This document shows, piece after piece, positions 34,701 through 45,706 of a DNA stretch of 64,000 nucleotides. This stretch comes from Aegilops tauschii subsp. strangulata. Taxonomy: Eukaryota; Streptophyta; Magnoliopsida; Poales; Poaceae. The stretch's first letter is position 1; every line of letters begins with the position of its first letter. The notes under the pieces were generated by a model. The model had not been told where the DNA came from and made no database searches. It saw only the letters and a list, made by a program, of their open reading frames with translations. Location: the NCBI RefSeq assembly GCF_002575655.3, contig NC_053037.3, positions 320,939,294-321,003,293 on the forward strand, read 5' to 3'. Position numbers and translations under genes: made by a program.

Positions 34701-36135
34701 GATAAGGAATTCACTTGAGTCCTCTTCGGCATATGCCGGGATACATACTTGATCCTTTTTCCTTCCGGGGTGGTAAGCAAAATTGTCTTGCTGGCACAAT
34801 CGATGTTTCCTCCATACAACGATAGCCAATCCATTCCCAAAATCACATCCAAACCTTGCGACTCCAAAACTATGAGGTCTGAGGGGAAAACATGCCTACC
34901 AATGGCCAATGGTATCTGAAAACATCCTTGGCTGGCCATATACTCTGCTCCTGGCGAGGTTACTAACATAGGGGTTTTGAGAACTTGGGTGGACATCTTA
35001 AACTTATTCACGAATCCCCTTGATATGTATGAATGCGATGCACCAGTATCGAAAAGAACGGTTGCAGTAAATGACTTAACCAAAAACTTACCTATTACTG
35101 CATCCGGCTGAGCTTCAACCTCCTCCACGCTCACGTGGTTCACATGTCCTTTGTTGAACGGGTTCGGCTTCTTCCTAGAGCTTCCATTGCCATTTCCATT
35201 TTGGGCTTCAGGACAATCAGTTGCATAGTGTCCAGTCTTCTGGCACTTGAAACAAGTAATGTGGCTTAGATCCCTCTTGGTTGGGGTGGATGGGTTGGGG
35301 CGGTTCTGTCCGTTGCTTCCTCCATTCCCATTACCATTCTTGGAGCCATTATGGTTGTGCGAACTACCTCCTCCATGGGTATGCTGAAACTGTCCTCCCG
35401 GCTTCGGGGTAAATCGTGGCTTCTGCTGAGCTCCGGAATTATACTTCCCTTGTCCATACTTCCTCTTACGGTTTTCAATCTGCTGTTGCTTCCCTTCAAT
35501 CATGAGAGCTCTGTCTACCAGCTCCTGGTAGTTGTTGAAGGTTGCTACCATCAACTGCATACTCAGTTCATCATTCAGCCCTTCCAAAAATTTCTCCTGC
35601 TTGGCAGCATCTGTAGCAACGTCATTTGGTGCATAACGTGCTAACTTACTGAAATCCTCCACATACTGGCCTACGGTGCGTCCTCCTTGGCGTAGGTTGC
35701 GAAACTCGCACTTCTTCATAGCCATAGCTCCTGCTGAAACATGAGCTGTACGGAAAGCTTGCTGAAACTGGTCCCATGTGACAGTGTCAATAGGGTGCGT
35801 GGCTGTATAATTCTCCCACCATGATGCTGCGGGTCCATCAAGCTGATGTGCGGCAAAACGCACTCTTTCCGCATCTGTGCATCCTGCAGTGGTCAACTCC
35901 CTCCAACTTTGCGGAGCCAATCATCTGCAACAATCGGCTCGGTGCTACTGGAAAACACCGGCGGGTTTAGCCTTAAGAAACGGGCTAAGTGATCAACAGG
36001 TGGTGGTGGCGGTGGGTTGTTGTTGTTGTTGTTGCCTTGGTTCTGCACTAACACTTGCATCAGGGAATTCTGTTGCTGAATCAACTGGGTGATCTCTGGT
36101 GGGAGAACAAATCCGGTGTCGCGTCTCGGAGGCAT
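31745..36135 (-). CDS. gag-pol polyprotein of the chromovirus-type element, one frameshift
   Basis: The frame opens at ATG 36135 ([14 protein letters not shown]). It shifts once between about 35920 and 35895, where KVG is followed by out-of-frame sequence, then stays open for 1391 codons. Numbering from the first codon after the shift, gag has a CCHC knuckle at 223-236 ([14 protein letters not shown]) and protease LFDTGAS is at 289-295. RT has [10 protein letters not shown] (Asp 539) and FIDD at 601-604. RNase H has Asp 750, Glu 787, Asp 812 and VVADALSR. Integrase has His 961, His 968, Cys 998, Cys 1001, Asp 1031 and Asp 1092. At 1128, where Glu of QTERVNQ is expected, there is Gly (codon 32539-32537, GGG). 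A chromodomain ends the protein (about 1328-1379, [17 protein letters not shown]). Confidence 0.95.
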
Positions 36136-36334
36136 CTGATAGGTTTAGAAAAGATGAGAGTTAAGAATAGAATGGGGTCTAGAGAGAAAACACTACCCAT
36201 ATGCTCATGAGACAAATACAATCAATATCACTCAATCAATTCAAACAAGGCAGAACAATCGATCTAACTAGCGTTACAAAGTGCTTGAACTATACTATTA
36301 AATGGGGGAAAACTACTACTGATATGGTGGTCTA

Positions 36335-37066
36335 CTAGAAATTCTGATCCGTTGAAGACTCCATGATGTCTGCTCCAGCTTCGTCAACAAAGTCATCTTC
36401 ACTTGGTTCCGAGTCGGTGTCGTCGATGATGATGTAGTTATCCGGACAAGTGCATTCGTCGACTTCTGCTTTTGGCACTGGATTTCCCATGAATACTCCA
36501 ATCTTCTTCTCCAGGTCGTCATTCTTCCCTACTAATGCGATGATTTCCTCAATATAATCCTCGCGTGTAGCCTTGAGTTCTTCTTGGAGCTCCTTGATCT
36601 TCGTCAATGCCTTCTTCAGTTCTTCCTTGTCCGTGCACATCTGGTTCTCCTGGCGACGAATATGTTGGTTTTGCTCCTGGATGAAAGCTGCAATTGATCC
36701 ATCCTTCTTGGTTCTGATCATCTCCCATTGCGCGTCTCGGCGTCCACAAATTTGGTAAATTGTATCCTTAAGCTCCTGGTGATAGACTTCTCCAATGCGT
36801 CCCATGGCGATGTGTGCAGCCATGCTCTTCCCTAAACTCCAGGTTGGTGCTTCGAAAACCAATCTTATGGGTTCAGTAACTGGCACAAACGTCCTTCCTG
36901 GAATGTGAACTTGAATCTTCCAGCTCTCCTCTTCGGGTAATGTGGCGTTGTAGGTTCCGGTGATGCTTGGTATTCCTATGTTCAAATACTTGGTGACTTC
37001 CTTCAAGTGTCGACCAAAAGGCGTGTCTTCATCTGGTTGCATGAACTTGCTCCTTGCATCCGCCAT
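36335..37066 (-). CDS. Extra ORF upstream of gag, 243 aa, unknown function
   Basis: An intact frame starts at ATG 37066 (MADARSKFMQPDEDTPFGRH), 97 bases from the primer-binding site, and ends 200 bases before gag. Residues about 1-115 look globular. About 130-195 form a probable coiled coil (TDKEELKKALTKIKELQEEL, then ATREDYIEEI). The C-terminal 35 residues are acidic (DDTDSEPSEDDFVDEAG). I recognise no enzyme motif. Plant gypsy elements are known to carry such extra ORFs near gag. A structural or nucleic-acid-packaging role is only inference. The frame is unbroken while gag is frameshifted. Confidence 0.75.
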   Translation of the reverse strand: MADARSKFMQPDEDTPFGRHLKEVTKYLNIGIPSITGTYNATLPEEESWKIQVHIPGRTFVPVTEPIRLVFEAPTWSLGKSMAAHIAMGRIGEVYHQELKDTIYQICGRRDAQWEMIRTKKDGSIAAFIQEQNQHIRRQENQMCTDKEELKKALTKIKELQEELKATREDYIEEIIALVGKNDDLEKKIGVFMGNPVPKAEVDECTCPDNYIIIDDTDSEPSEDDFVDEAGADIMESSTDQNF

Positions 37067-37162
37067 TCCTAAAAGAGTAGAAAGTGGAGAGGGGTCAGAA
37101 ATGAGAAGAGAGAAGCTTTCTAGGGCTTAAGCTTAGTGGTCGTGTCCTACAGTCAGCGTGTG

Positions 37163-37175
37163 CTCTGATACCAAC
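37163..37175 (-). promoter_or_regulatory. Primer-binding site (initiator tRNA-Met)
   Basis: In element orientation the LTR end is followed by AAG and TTGGTATCAGAGC, the standard complement of the 3' end of plant initiator tRNA-Met. It lies two bases inside the LTR boundary at 37178. Confidence 0.9.
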
Positions 37176-37177
37176 TT

Positions 37178-39814
37178 TGTAGCGACCAGACCTCACATGG
37201 TCTGTGCTGCTGTGCACCAGTGTCATCCCTGGATCAGTAATGCTGACACGCACAGTACAAATGGAGGATTTATAACAGAGTAGCAATCACACACTTATTA
37301 CATCGAATATCTCCGAAGAGATTAAGTATGATAATCATGGCTTAAGGCCATCTAAAAACGATAACAGCGGAAGACTTGGAAGATAAGTGAGTCCATCAAT
37401 TCCAGCGGCATCACTGAGTATAAGACCACGACCTAAGGCACCTTACTCGTCGTCTGAAAAGTCTGCAACATGAAACGTTGCAGCCCGAAAACGGGTCAGC
37501 ACATAGAATATGCTGGCAAAGTAACACATAGAGGATAATGAACAATAACAAGGCTATACTACATGCATATAAGGCTGGTGGAAAGCTCTATGGTTACAGT
37601 TTTGCGAAAAGCCAATTTTTCCCTACTTCAAAGGAATAAATTTTATTTAACTATCATGGTGGTTGTTAAACATTGAGAAGGTACCTCCAACTCAATCCCA
37701 ATTAAGTGTCATCATTAACCCACAAAATTAATTAAAAGTAACATGGTGATGAGATTCAAATGATAATCCAGGTACTAGATACTCAAGTTGTCCATAACCG
37801 GGGACACGGCTAATCATGATTAGTTTATACACTCTGCAGAGGTTTGCGCACTTTTCCCCACAAGACTCGATCGCCTCCGTTTTATTTCTCGCACTGCATG
37901 GTGTTTGAGAAACGGATGACCGAGACACAGTCTTTCAGAAACAATCACTCTTTACTCTGGATGGACCGGTACACCTACTTTCCCCTACATCTGCTAGCCC
38001 ACCTCTTCAAGAGATCATGTAACCTACTCAACTATGCTAGAGCCCATAATAGCTTGTGGCTGCACACGGAAGTTTCTAGCATGAATAATCTTATGATCCC
38101 TTTGAGCCTGGGTGGCGGTCCTTATACAAACAGACAACACTGGATTCTCCAGGTGCCTCAATCCACCCAGATGTGAGTTTTAGTTGCCACCTTAGGTAAA
38201 CCATTATTAACAGTCTCACATCTGTCATGAATATCTCTCAAACCCAAATCCACGTCTACGAGCATAGCATGGCAAGATAATAGCAACGTAGAAGTAACTC
38301 CCAAGGGTTTGATAATTAAACAAGTAATAGGTACTACCTCAACTACTTCCCAGAACCCACAATTTAATTAGATCCTAATCATGCAAAGTTTGAGGAATAG
38401 ATCTAATGCAATAAAAACTGGGTATGGAAGGTATGATCAAAGTGTTACTTGCCTTGCTGATGATCCGCAAAACCTAGCGATTCGAAGTAACAAGCGGCAC
38501 ACTCCGGGTACTCTATCGCAAACAAACAAGCAAACAATAAGCACTCATCTAATGCACCGGTAAAACTCGAATGAAAGATCCAACCAGAAAGTTCAACTTA
38601 AGAACTCCGGTTTGCAAAAAGAATCAACTCGAAAGAAGCAACGAAAGTCAAACGGCGAAAGAAACAAGCTTCGTTTACTAATCTGGATCTAGGTCAAATT
38701 TTACTGTAGTAAAAACTTGTTTGAGTAGGTTAAACGGAAAGAGAATTTCGAGACGAAACTCTAGGCGCTTGAATCGCCTGATTCCGATAAACGAGCGAGA
38801 AGTTAAACAGAAACGAAGATTCGATCAGAAATCGAATCTGAGAAAATAGCGGGATAATCCGACGAAAAGAAAAACGGACGAACGGTTAAAAAACGGACGA
38901 ACGGTTAAAGAACGGGCGTTCGTTAACAGAGAAAAACCGACGAACGCGTTCGTTAAAACGAACGGTTCGGTGAATGCTCGCAAAATAATAAAACCGAAAA
39001 AAACCGATCTAGGTTTTTTTTAAACGAATGGTTTTTTTAAGAAAAAACGGCAACGAACGGGGCGGTACCTCGTCGGGGGCGGGGCTCCGGCGGGGGCTCG
39101 GCTGCTCCGGCGAGGGCGGCGGGGTGCGGCGGGGCTCGGGGGGGCGCGGGGTGGCGAGGGGCGGCGAGGTGAGGTGAGAGGAGGGGGGGCTATATATAGG
39201 AGGGGGGGCAGCAGCTTGGGGGAGGGGCAAGGTGCGGCGGCGGCGTCGTGCGAGGAGAGGACGACGCGGGGCGGGCCGGCCTGCGGCTCGGCTGGGCTTG
39301 GCCCAGTCGGGCGCAGTGCAATTTTTTTTTAAAACATTCCGCGGAAAATAATTCGTAGAAAAATAAATAAAGGTCCAAAAAAAGATAAAACAAATTTTCC
39401 CCGTGTAGTTAGAAAATCTAGAATAGGGTGAACATTTTTTTAACACAAAATAAATTTTTTAAAAACAAGCAATATTTTTAATGCAATTAAAATTGCAAAT
39501 AAAATCCAAATAAATTCCAATAAATGATTTTAACACTTTTCCTCCAGTATTTCAATTGTTTTGGAGAAGTCATATTTTCTCCTCTCGTTTATTTTTAAAA
39601 TGAAATATTTTTCCGGAGAGAAAATAATTAAAACCAAAATCCTCGTTTTATTATTTGATGAAAATAAAATATGAAAATTCGAGAAAATCCCCACTCTCTC
39701 CGAGGGTCCTTGAGTTGCTTAGGATTTATCGAGGATTTGTCAAAATGCAATAAAACATGATATGCAATGATGATCTATGTATAACATACCAAATTGAAAA
39801 TTTGGGATGTTACA
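37178..39814 (-). repeat. 5' LTR of the chromovirus-type element (2637 bp)
   Basis: Same termini as the LTR at 29091. The main differences are an extra block with AACGGACGAACGGTT near 38876-38910, a shorter GGCGG region near 39120-39150, a shorter TATATATA box (39190-39198) and scattered single bases. In element direction the TATA box would drive transcription through the GC-rich leader into gag. Confidence 0.95.
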
Positions 39815-39819
39815 AGAAG

Positions 39820-40675
39820 AAGGTGGGGTGGTACGACTTTGAAGATCCGCTCACAAGTGATGTCGTGTAGCTCACCTCCACACTCGTCCTTGCCCTACTC
39901 CACCACAATCGAGTTGGACGTGCAGTTGGATGCCGGGGAGGAGGATATGCTCGAGGTTGTCTGTCCCGTAGGTGTACTACACTGCAACTGCGCGCAACCT
40001 GGTCGAAGAAATGCTACATAGAGAAATGTCATAAGAGATCAGTGTTCACTTTGATGAGTGGACCCCACATCCACCTTAACGGTGAACACAAGGGATCTTA
40101 TTTTTTTGCCACCTCAACGTTTACAGGCAGGCCCAACTGGTTAGAACCGCGTTTAAAATGAGCTAATTGCCTTATTAGTGTTTTCTGAGAAAATTTATGT
40201 CTAGATCAGTTGCATTCTGTAACTAACCACAAATGTGGTTGTATTTAAATGCTAATCATAAATATGGAGGTATTTAAATACCTTAATCGTAAATACTAGT
40301 TAGTTAAGTGAGAGTTTTGAAATATGGAAGGGTAGAAGGAACAATCATGTGGGTTGTGCGTAAGATCTACACTTCTAGCTATAGCTTAATTGGTTTTTGT
40401 GTGTTGGGCTGAACTCGTCAATGTAGGTGTGGTGCTCCAAGAGTGATAGAGTTGGAGTCATATTTGTTGGTCTCAACTAAAGGTATGACATATTTACATC
40501 TGGATCTGCTTTGCTCGTTATGCGGACGACTTCCTTGTAGCTATCAAGAGCCCCATCATCACTACTATGACAGCTTGTCTACAAAGCATTGGAAATGACG
40601 AGTCCATTTGGTAACGACTTTCTGACCAAAAAAAGTCAAACAAATCCAAATATAATTGATCTATCACATTTGATG
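39820..40675. other. Unassigned spacer
   Basis: About 850 bp, the continuation of 28836-29085 across the retrotransposon insertion. GC content is moderate at first and AT-rich after 40190. The open frames are short and none has a recognisable domain. There are no transposon termini until 40683. Confidence 0.4.
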
Positions 40676-40682
40676 ACTCGTT

Positions 40683-42020
40683 CGGGGCTAGTTGATCATT
40701 TGCCCCACGTTTGCTCTGCCTGGGCAAATATAAGCCCCCACCTTATATTGCAACTAATAAAATGTCTCATCTTTGCTCTGCCTTGAGACAAAATGCCACC
40801 CATACTTAACTTGATGGTGTATCTTTACCATATGATAATAATGAGACGGTGGAAGAATACAAAAATACCCCTAAACAAAATTTTAGTAGCTCATGCAATT
40901 GTATGAATGCCGCAAGAAATTTAAATTTTGTCCAAAAACTAGCCAGTCCAAAAAAATCTATTTTTTTCACATAAAAAGAAGTATAATCCTAGTAGTGTAG
41001 TGTCCAACTTTCTGATGGAGAATGAGCAAAGAGAAAACGAGATTTCAGACCTTTGTCCAATTTTTTTTCAAGTTTTGGGTGAAATTTTGAATTTCCCACA
41101 AAAAACTCAAACAATTATGAAAAAACTAGTATATTCATATTACCGTTGTTCAAATTTCAGCCAATTCTGGACAGGGAACAAAGAGAAACTGACACTACAA
41201 AATCTTTCCAAATTTGTTAAAATTTGGGGTAAAAATTTGAACCGCACAGAATAACCTAAAAAAATTATAGAAAATCAAGTATATTCATATTATAGCTATA
41301 TTCAAATTTCAGCCAATTCTAAGCAACAATAGTAGAGAAAATGGAATATATACTTGTTGTCCAGCAAGTTTGGCGCATTAGACATACAAATACATGAAGT
41401 TTTCCGTTACATGAGTTCCAATTTTCATTCTACATCACAAAATAGAGCAACACATCGGGGAATAACCGGGTGTAGAGTGAGGGTAGGTCACCTAGGTGCA
41501 CCCCCTCTTGTCGAACATGGTAGGCTGCAGCTGGTTGCCATCATGAATGGAACGAAGCCAAGGAACACCAGAGACGCATGCGATGAGGGATGTGGAGGAG
41601 AGGGGTGAGCTCACAACGGTCGAGGAGATGGGCGAGCTCACAACGGTTGAGGAGGCGGGCGAGCAGATGGACGGTGGAGGAAGACAACAGATATGACAAG
41701 AAGAGCAGAGAACATGATGAGGGCGGCAGGTGGAGGCGGCCGGCGGTGCAGAAGGTAAACCTAAATAGTGACGGCGGCGGCTCGTGTGTTGTGCAAGCGA
41801 ACTAGCGAACAGGAGCTAGCCAACCCGATGTCTCCGTGTGTATGTTCTTGTTGATTTTGGTCAGGGGCATTTATGTCCCTTTTCATCCCTAATTTCAGCA
41901 ATTAACTAACGATAAAAACTTAAATTTAATGTGTGGCATTTTATCTAGAAGCGAGTAAAGAAGGTGGGGGCATACTAACCCAGCTAGAGTAAAGATGGGG
42001 CAAATGACCAATTAGGCCTC
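40683..42020. mobile_element. Long-TIR DNA transposon (MULE-like or foldback), probable 7-bp TSD
   Basis: The left end (CTAGTTGATCATTTGCCCCA...AGCCCCCACCTT...AAAATGCCACCCATACTTAA, 40688-40810) is matched in reverse complement by the right end (AATGTGTGGCATTTTATCTAG...GGTGGGGGCATACT...GGGGCAAATGACCAATTAG, 41933-42015). The inverted repeats are therefore about 90-120 bp. ACTCGTT flanks both sides (40676-40682 and 42021-42027). The interior has a duplicated block (TATATTCATATTA...CAAATTTCAGCCAATTCT at about 41130 and 41280) and a GC-rich part at 41460-41800. No transposase is seen. Confidence 0.75.
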
Positions 42021-42307
42021 ACTCGTTAACAGCCTCCTCAGCCCAAGCTTCCATCTTATGTTCCAAATATTGGCGCTTACCCACAGCCTCATAATAATTT
42101 TGCAAAGCTTTCATATCGGATTGTGCTAACATGCGTTATGTTATGAAAAAACATGCGTTATGTTATGGTGATTCGTTTTATTCAAAAAAAAAAGGCTCCT
42201 AAAGCCTAGGCTCTTTCGTCGGTCCCGTGCAGCTCGCCGCGTCCACCGGCTGTCAGTTTGCAACACCCCAAAACGAATTTAGAGCTAGATAGTGGCACTC
42301 GCCTCAT

Positions 42308-45206
42308 CTATACTACTATTAAAAGAGCAAACGTAAATTCCTCTAAAGCCACATAACAAACTGTACACGGGATAACCACGACCCTCCAATCAGAGCAATT
42401 TACACATATCCTACTGCCCATATTGCGTCAACGGTTTATCACTTAGATCTTATCACTTAAATCAACGTCTGAGATTAAATGTTCTGCCAAGCAGACGCCA
42501 TCTTCTGCCAATCCTCACAGCGCTCCGCGTCCTCGATCCCGCGGCCCCGCCCGTGATTTCCGGAAAGATTCCACCCGAATCAAGGCTTGTCAAGAAGAAT
42601 GGGTCAGTTCAAAAAGAAAAGAAAAACGGATCGTAGCAAGCGCCGCCGCTCCTCCCGATCGCCCCGAGCCGACCCCGCCTCCGGTCGCCGCCCACGCACC
42701 TGCAAGCCGCCGCCGCCGTCCTCTGCCGGTCAGCCGCACCCAGCATCCTCCTCCTCCCTTCTCTCTCCCTCTCCTCACTAATCTCTCTTTCTCTCTCCAT
42801 TCCCGCACTGCAGGGCTCCGCCGGACCGTCCCACGCGACTGCCGGCATCCTCCTCCTCCCTTCTCTCTCCCTCTCCTCACTAATCTCTCTTTCTCTCTCC
42901 ATTCCCGCACTGCAGGGCTCCGCCGGACCGTCCCACGCGACTGCCGGCCTCCTCCCGACCAGACCGACGATGGCGACGACCGGATCTGACCGGCCCCGAT
43001 CGTTCCCGCCTCGCCTAGCCGCACCACTCATCCGTCCCACCTCTCCCAGCCAGCCCCGCCGCCCCCTCCCTGCCGAGCCCCCTAGTGGTGGACGGTGACA
43101 TCTCACCTGGACTGGACTGGAGAGTTGCATCCAATCAGGCCTCCCTCCTCTCCACTAAGTGCATCTGATTCTGAACACAGAGTTCTTCACGGTATGTGTT
43201 CTACCATTTTTCTCTTTAGGCAGAAGTGTATGCTGCTATGTTGGTTCAACCTTTTGGTAGCGTTCTGATGAAAGTGATGGTTTATTTCATTCAGATGCTG
43301 ATTAGTTTGCTTGTGGATGTGCTATTTTTGACGCAGGTAATTGTCAATTCTCTGATGCAAGCCATTTGTGTGAGTTGTGCAGGACTGCTACACACACGAT
43401 GGATTGTGCCCGATTTGTGGGCGACAAGCTATGGCAGCCATCGATCAGTTGGGTTCACGTTGGCCGCAGCCATCGATTACCAGCTCGTCTGAGCATCGTC
43501 CAACACATCGTCGTGTGCATAGTAATTTCGTTGTGTGAGGCTCCGACAATAAAACTATTTTAGAAGACACGGCAATATTTTACTATATGAAGTGAAAATG
43601 TACAAGTTGTAGATGGACAATTATGGTAGCTCTTCTACACAGTTATTTAGTGTCCAGCGAGGCCCTCAGAGGATATCTAAAGAAGTGAGAATGTACACCT
43701 TGTTTTTCTAGGCGAACATGACTTGGATGAGTCAATAGCATAGTAGCCGTAGTTATCTAAAAAAGGCAGTGTCCCAGGCAACAAGGTAAATTGTTCTGCT
43801 GTCCAATGCATTGAAGCTATAGTGCATATATGCTTAGTAAATTGTTTAGATTTGTCCGAGACTAATAATGACCAACTTAGTGAATTGTTAAACCTGAAAG
43901 TTTGTGTTTTCCATTTAACATAGTGAATTGTTTGCACAATTCAGTTCCGTGTTGATTGAATGGACGTGACGTGATGTTTTCTCCAGGGAACGGACTGAAG
44001 TGGATTGACATGGTTTCTGTCCATGATGCAGTTATGTGCTATTCTTCCTTGCTGCAGTGTTGCGCATCTTTGCTGCTGTGGCTGACTCCATGAATATGAA
44101 AGCTATATTTACTCCTAAGCTATGAGTGTCCTCTAACTTCCTTCCATGAGAGGTATTTGCTCTCAGTCTCGGCCATCCTTATTACAAGGGATGCAGCAAG
44201 GTTCAATGGATCATGACGTTTGGGCTAGATCTGAATCTGTATCTACCAAATCTGTGCGTACATTTTTTATGCTATAAATTTCTTTTTCTTTCAGTATCCT
44301 GTTGAAGTTCTATCAGCCGACAGGTGCATTGCACTGTTGAGGAGACACATGCATTTGTATTCGATATTGAAGCGAGCCTGACACCCTGAAAGAACTATAC
44401 AATGATATTTGGCTATTGCTTTCAGTATTAGAGAAGCATAGAAACAGAACTGCAGGGCTTACTGTATTTTTATGTGACATTCCTCTATGCCATCATGCCA
44501 TACTGTTTATTTTGAGCAACCTTTCTATGGTATTTTGTTGGACAGTTTTTAGTGTAATCTCAAGCACCTCAATATATGGTAAGCAACTGCATGCTTGGGT
44601 ATATGTTTTATTCTCAATGTTGTATTCCTTTTATTTGCTCTGTTACTGTAGCAATCAAAAAGAATCGGGCACAAGCTCCAGTTAGTCCTGTACAAAAATT
44701 GGTGTAGAAGTGTGATCTATGGATGCCTTATTTTGTCGATTCAGACTTGGGATTGTAGGAAAGTGTGGACTATGGATAAATACCAGAACTGGATTGACCA
44801 TGTCACATCTTCACCAAGAGTCATGGCACTGGCATATTCAAGCTTTGTTGTTTCCTTCGTTTCCAAGCAACACTCTTAAAGGCAATATATGCAGGTTTAT
44901 CATTCATGTGAGAGATACGAAAGATGAAACAAAAGTAAAAGGTGTTTATGCTAACGGAGCATCATAATTAGGTAGGAGTGTCTGTTGGTTTTATAAACCC
45001 AGTATCATCCTACTACTTGTAGTTTATGTATTGCCTGCAAATAATACAATTTTCAAATGATATTTTGTTATGGTCATATATAAATATGTAAATATTTAAA
45101 AGTTTCAGAGGTTCCTTGAGACGAGATGATGGCTCTGATGTGCTATATGTTTACATAGGAGATTTTTTTTTCTCACAGTCGTGCGTTGCACGTGCATTCT
45201 TACTAG
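42308..45206 (+). mobile_element. Non-autonomous Helitron, 2.9 kb
   Basis: The 5' end is TCTATACTACTATTAAAAG, a form I associate with grass Helitrons. The 3' end has a short hairpin (GTGC-GTT-GCAC) about 11 bases before a terminal CTAG. The flanking bases are A on the left (42307) and T on the right (45207), the Helitron target rule. There are no inverted repeats or target duplications. The interior contains CT-rich and GC-rich blocks with intron-like borders, as expected if gene pieces were captured. No Rep-helicase is encoded. I could not identify the donor gene. Confidence 0.75.
42743..42946. repeat. Exact 102-bp tandem duplication inside the Helitron
   Basis: Copies 42743-42844 and 42845-42946 are identical by eye. 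Each runs from GCATCCTCCTCCTCCC through CTCACTAATCTCTC and GCACTGCAGGGCTCC to GCGACTGCCG. The unit contains a pyrimidine tract ending in CTGCAG|G, which resembles an intron 3' splice site. Identity suggests a recent event. Confidence 0.9.
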
Positions 45207-45706
45207 TGTTGCAAGTAGTTGCGTGGAAGTATGCGATCTGCCGCAGTCTACTTGCGATCCTGCGTATCATTTTTACGATGATCTGCGAAGCTGTTTCAAG
45301 GCTTGAAAGTTTAAACTCAAAAGCGACGCACGTGCAGCCCGTACATTTGTGCTGTGCCTAATCTATCTTTCATGATTTGATCGTTTCATACGGAAGAGGA
45401 AAAATGCCAAGCTGTCCTCTGTGTTTGATGAACAGCTGGTTCTGATGCTCCGTTATGTTCGATCTTCCCAAAAGCCAGAACCACCGAGTAGTTTATTGCT
45501 AGTACTGTGTCAACTTTGCACACATCATACTTAAATTATGCGCATCATTACGCGGTCGAAAATCATAAACAAAACAAAGATCATAAAATAAACGCTCAGG
45601 GGCAACCATTTGTCTTCTCAAATGCTGAGGCGCAACCATTTCTCTTCTGTTGTCCTCTTCCTCGACTGCATCTTCTACCTCCCGCTTCCAGCAGCTCGCT
45701 CATAAG

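Larger units (their letters stand above)
29091..39814 (-). mobile_element. Complete chromovirus-type (Tekay/Del-like) gypsy retrotransposon
   Basis: All parts are present on the minus strand: 5' LTR (39814-37178), tRNA-iMet primer site, an extra ORF, gag-pol with C-terminal chromodomain, polypurine tract and 3' LTR (31732-29091). The TSD agaag is perfect (29086-29090 and 39815-39819). LTR lengths are 2637 and 2642 bp with only a few tens of differences by eye, so insertion was recent relative to everything else here. Gag-pol has one frameshift, and the integrase catalytic Glu is replaced by Gly, so this copy is not autonomous now. Confidence 0.95.

Noticed and set aside
42590..43130. Minus-strand frames of 145 and 173 codons
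   Set aside because: They overlap the exact 102-bp duplication and translate GA-rich antisense of a CT tract, giving repeated REKERLVRRGREKGGG-like residues. No homology is recognised.
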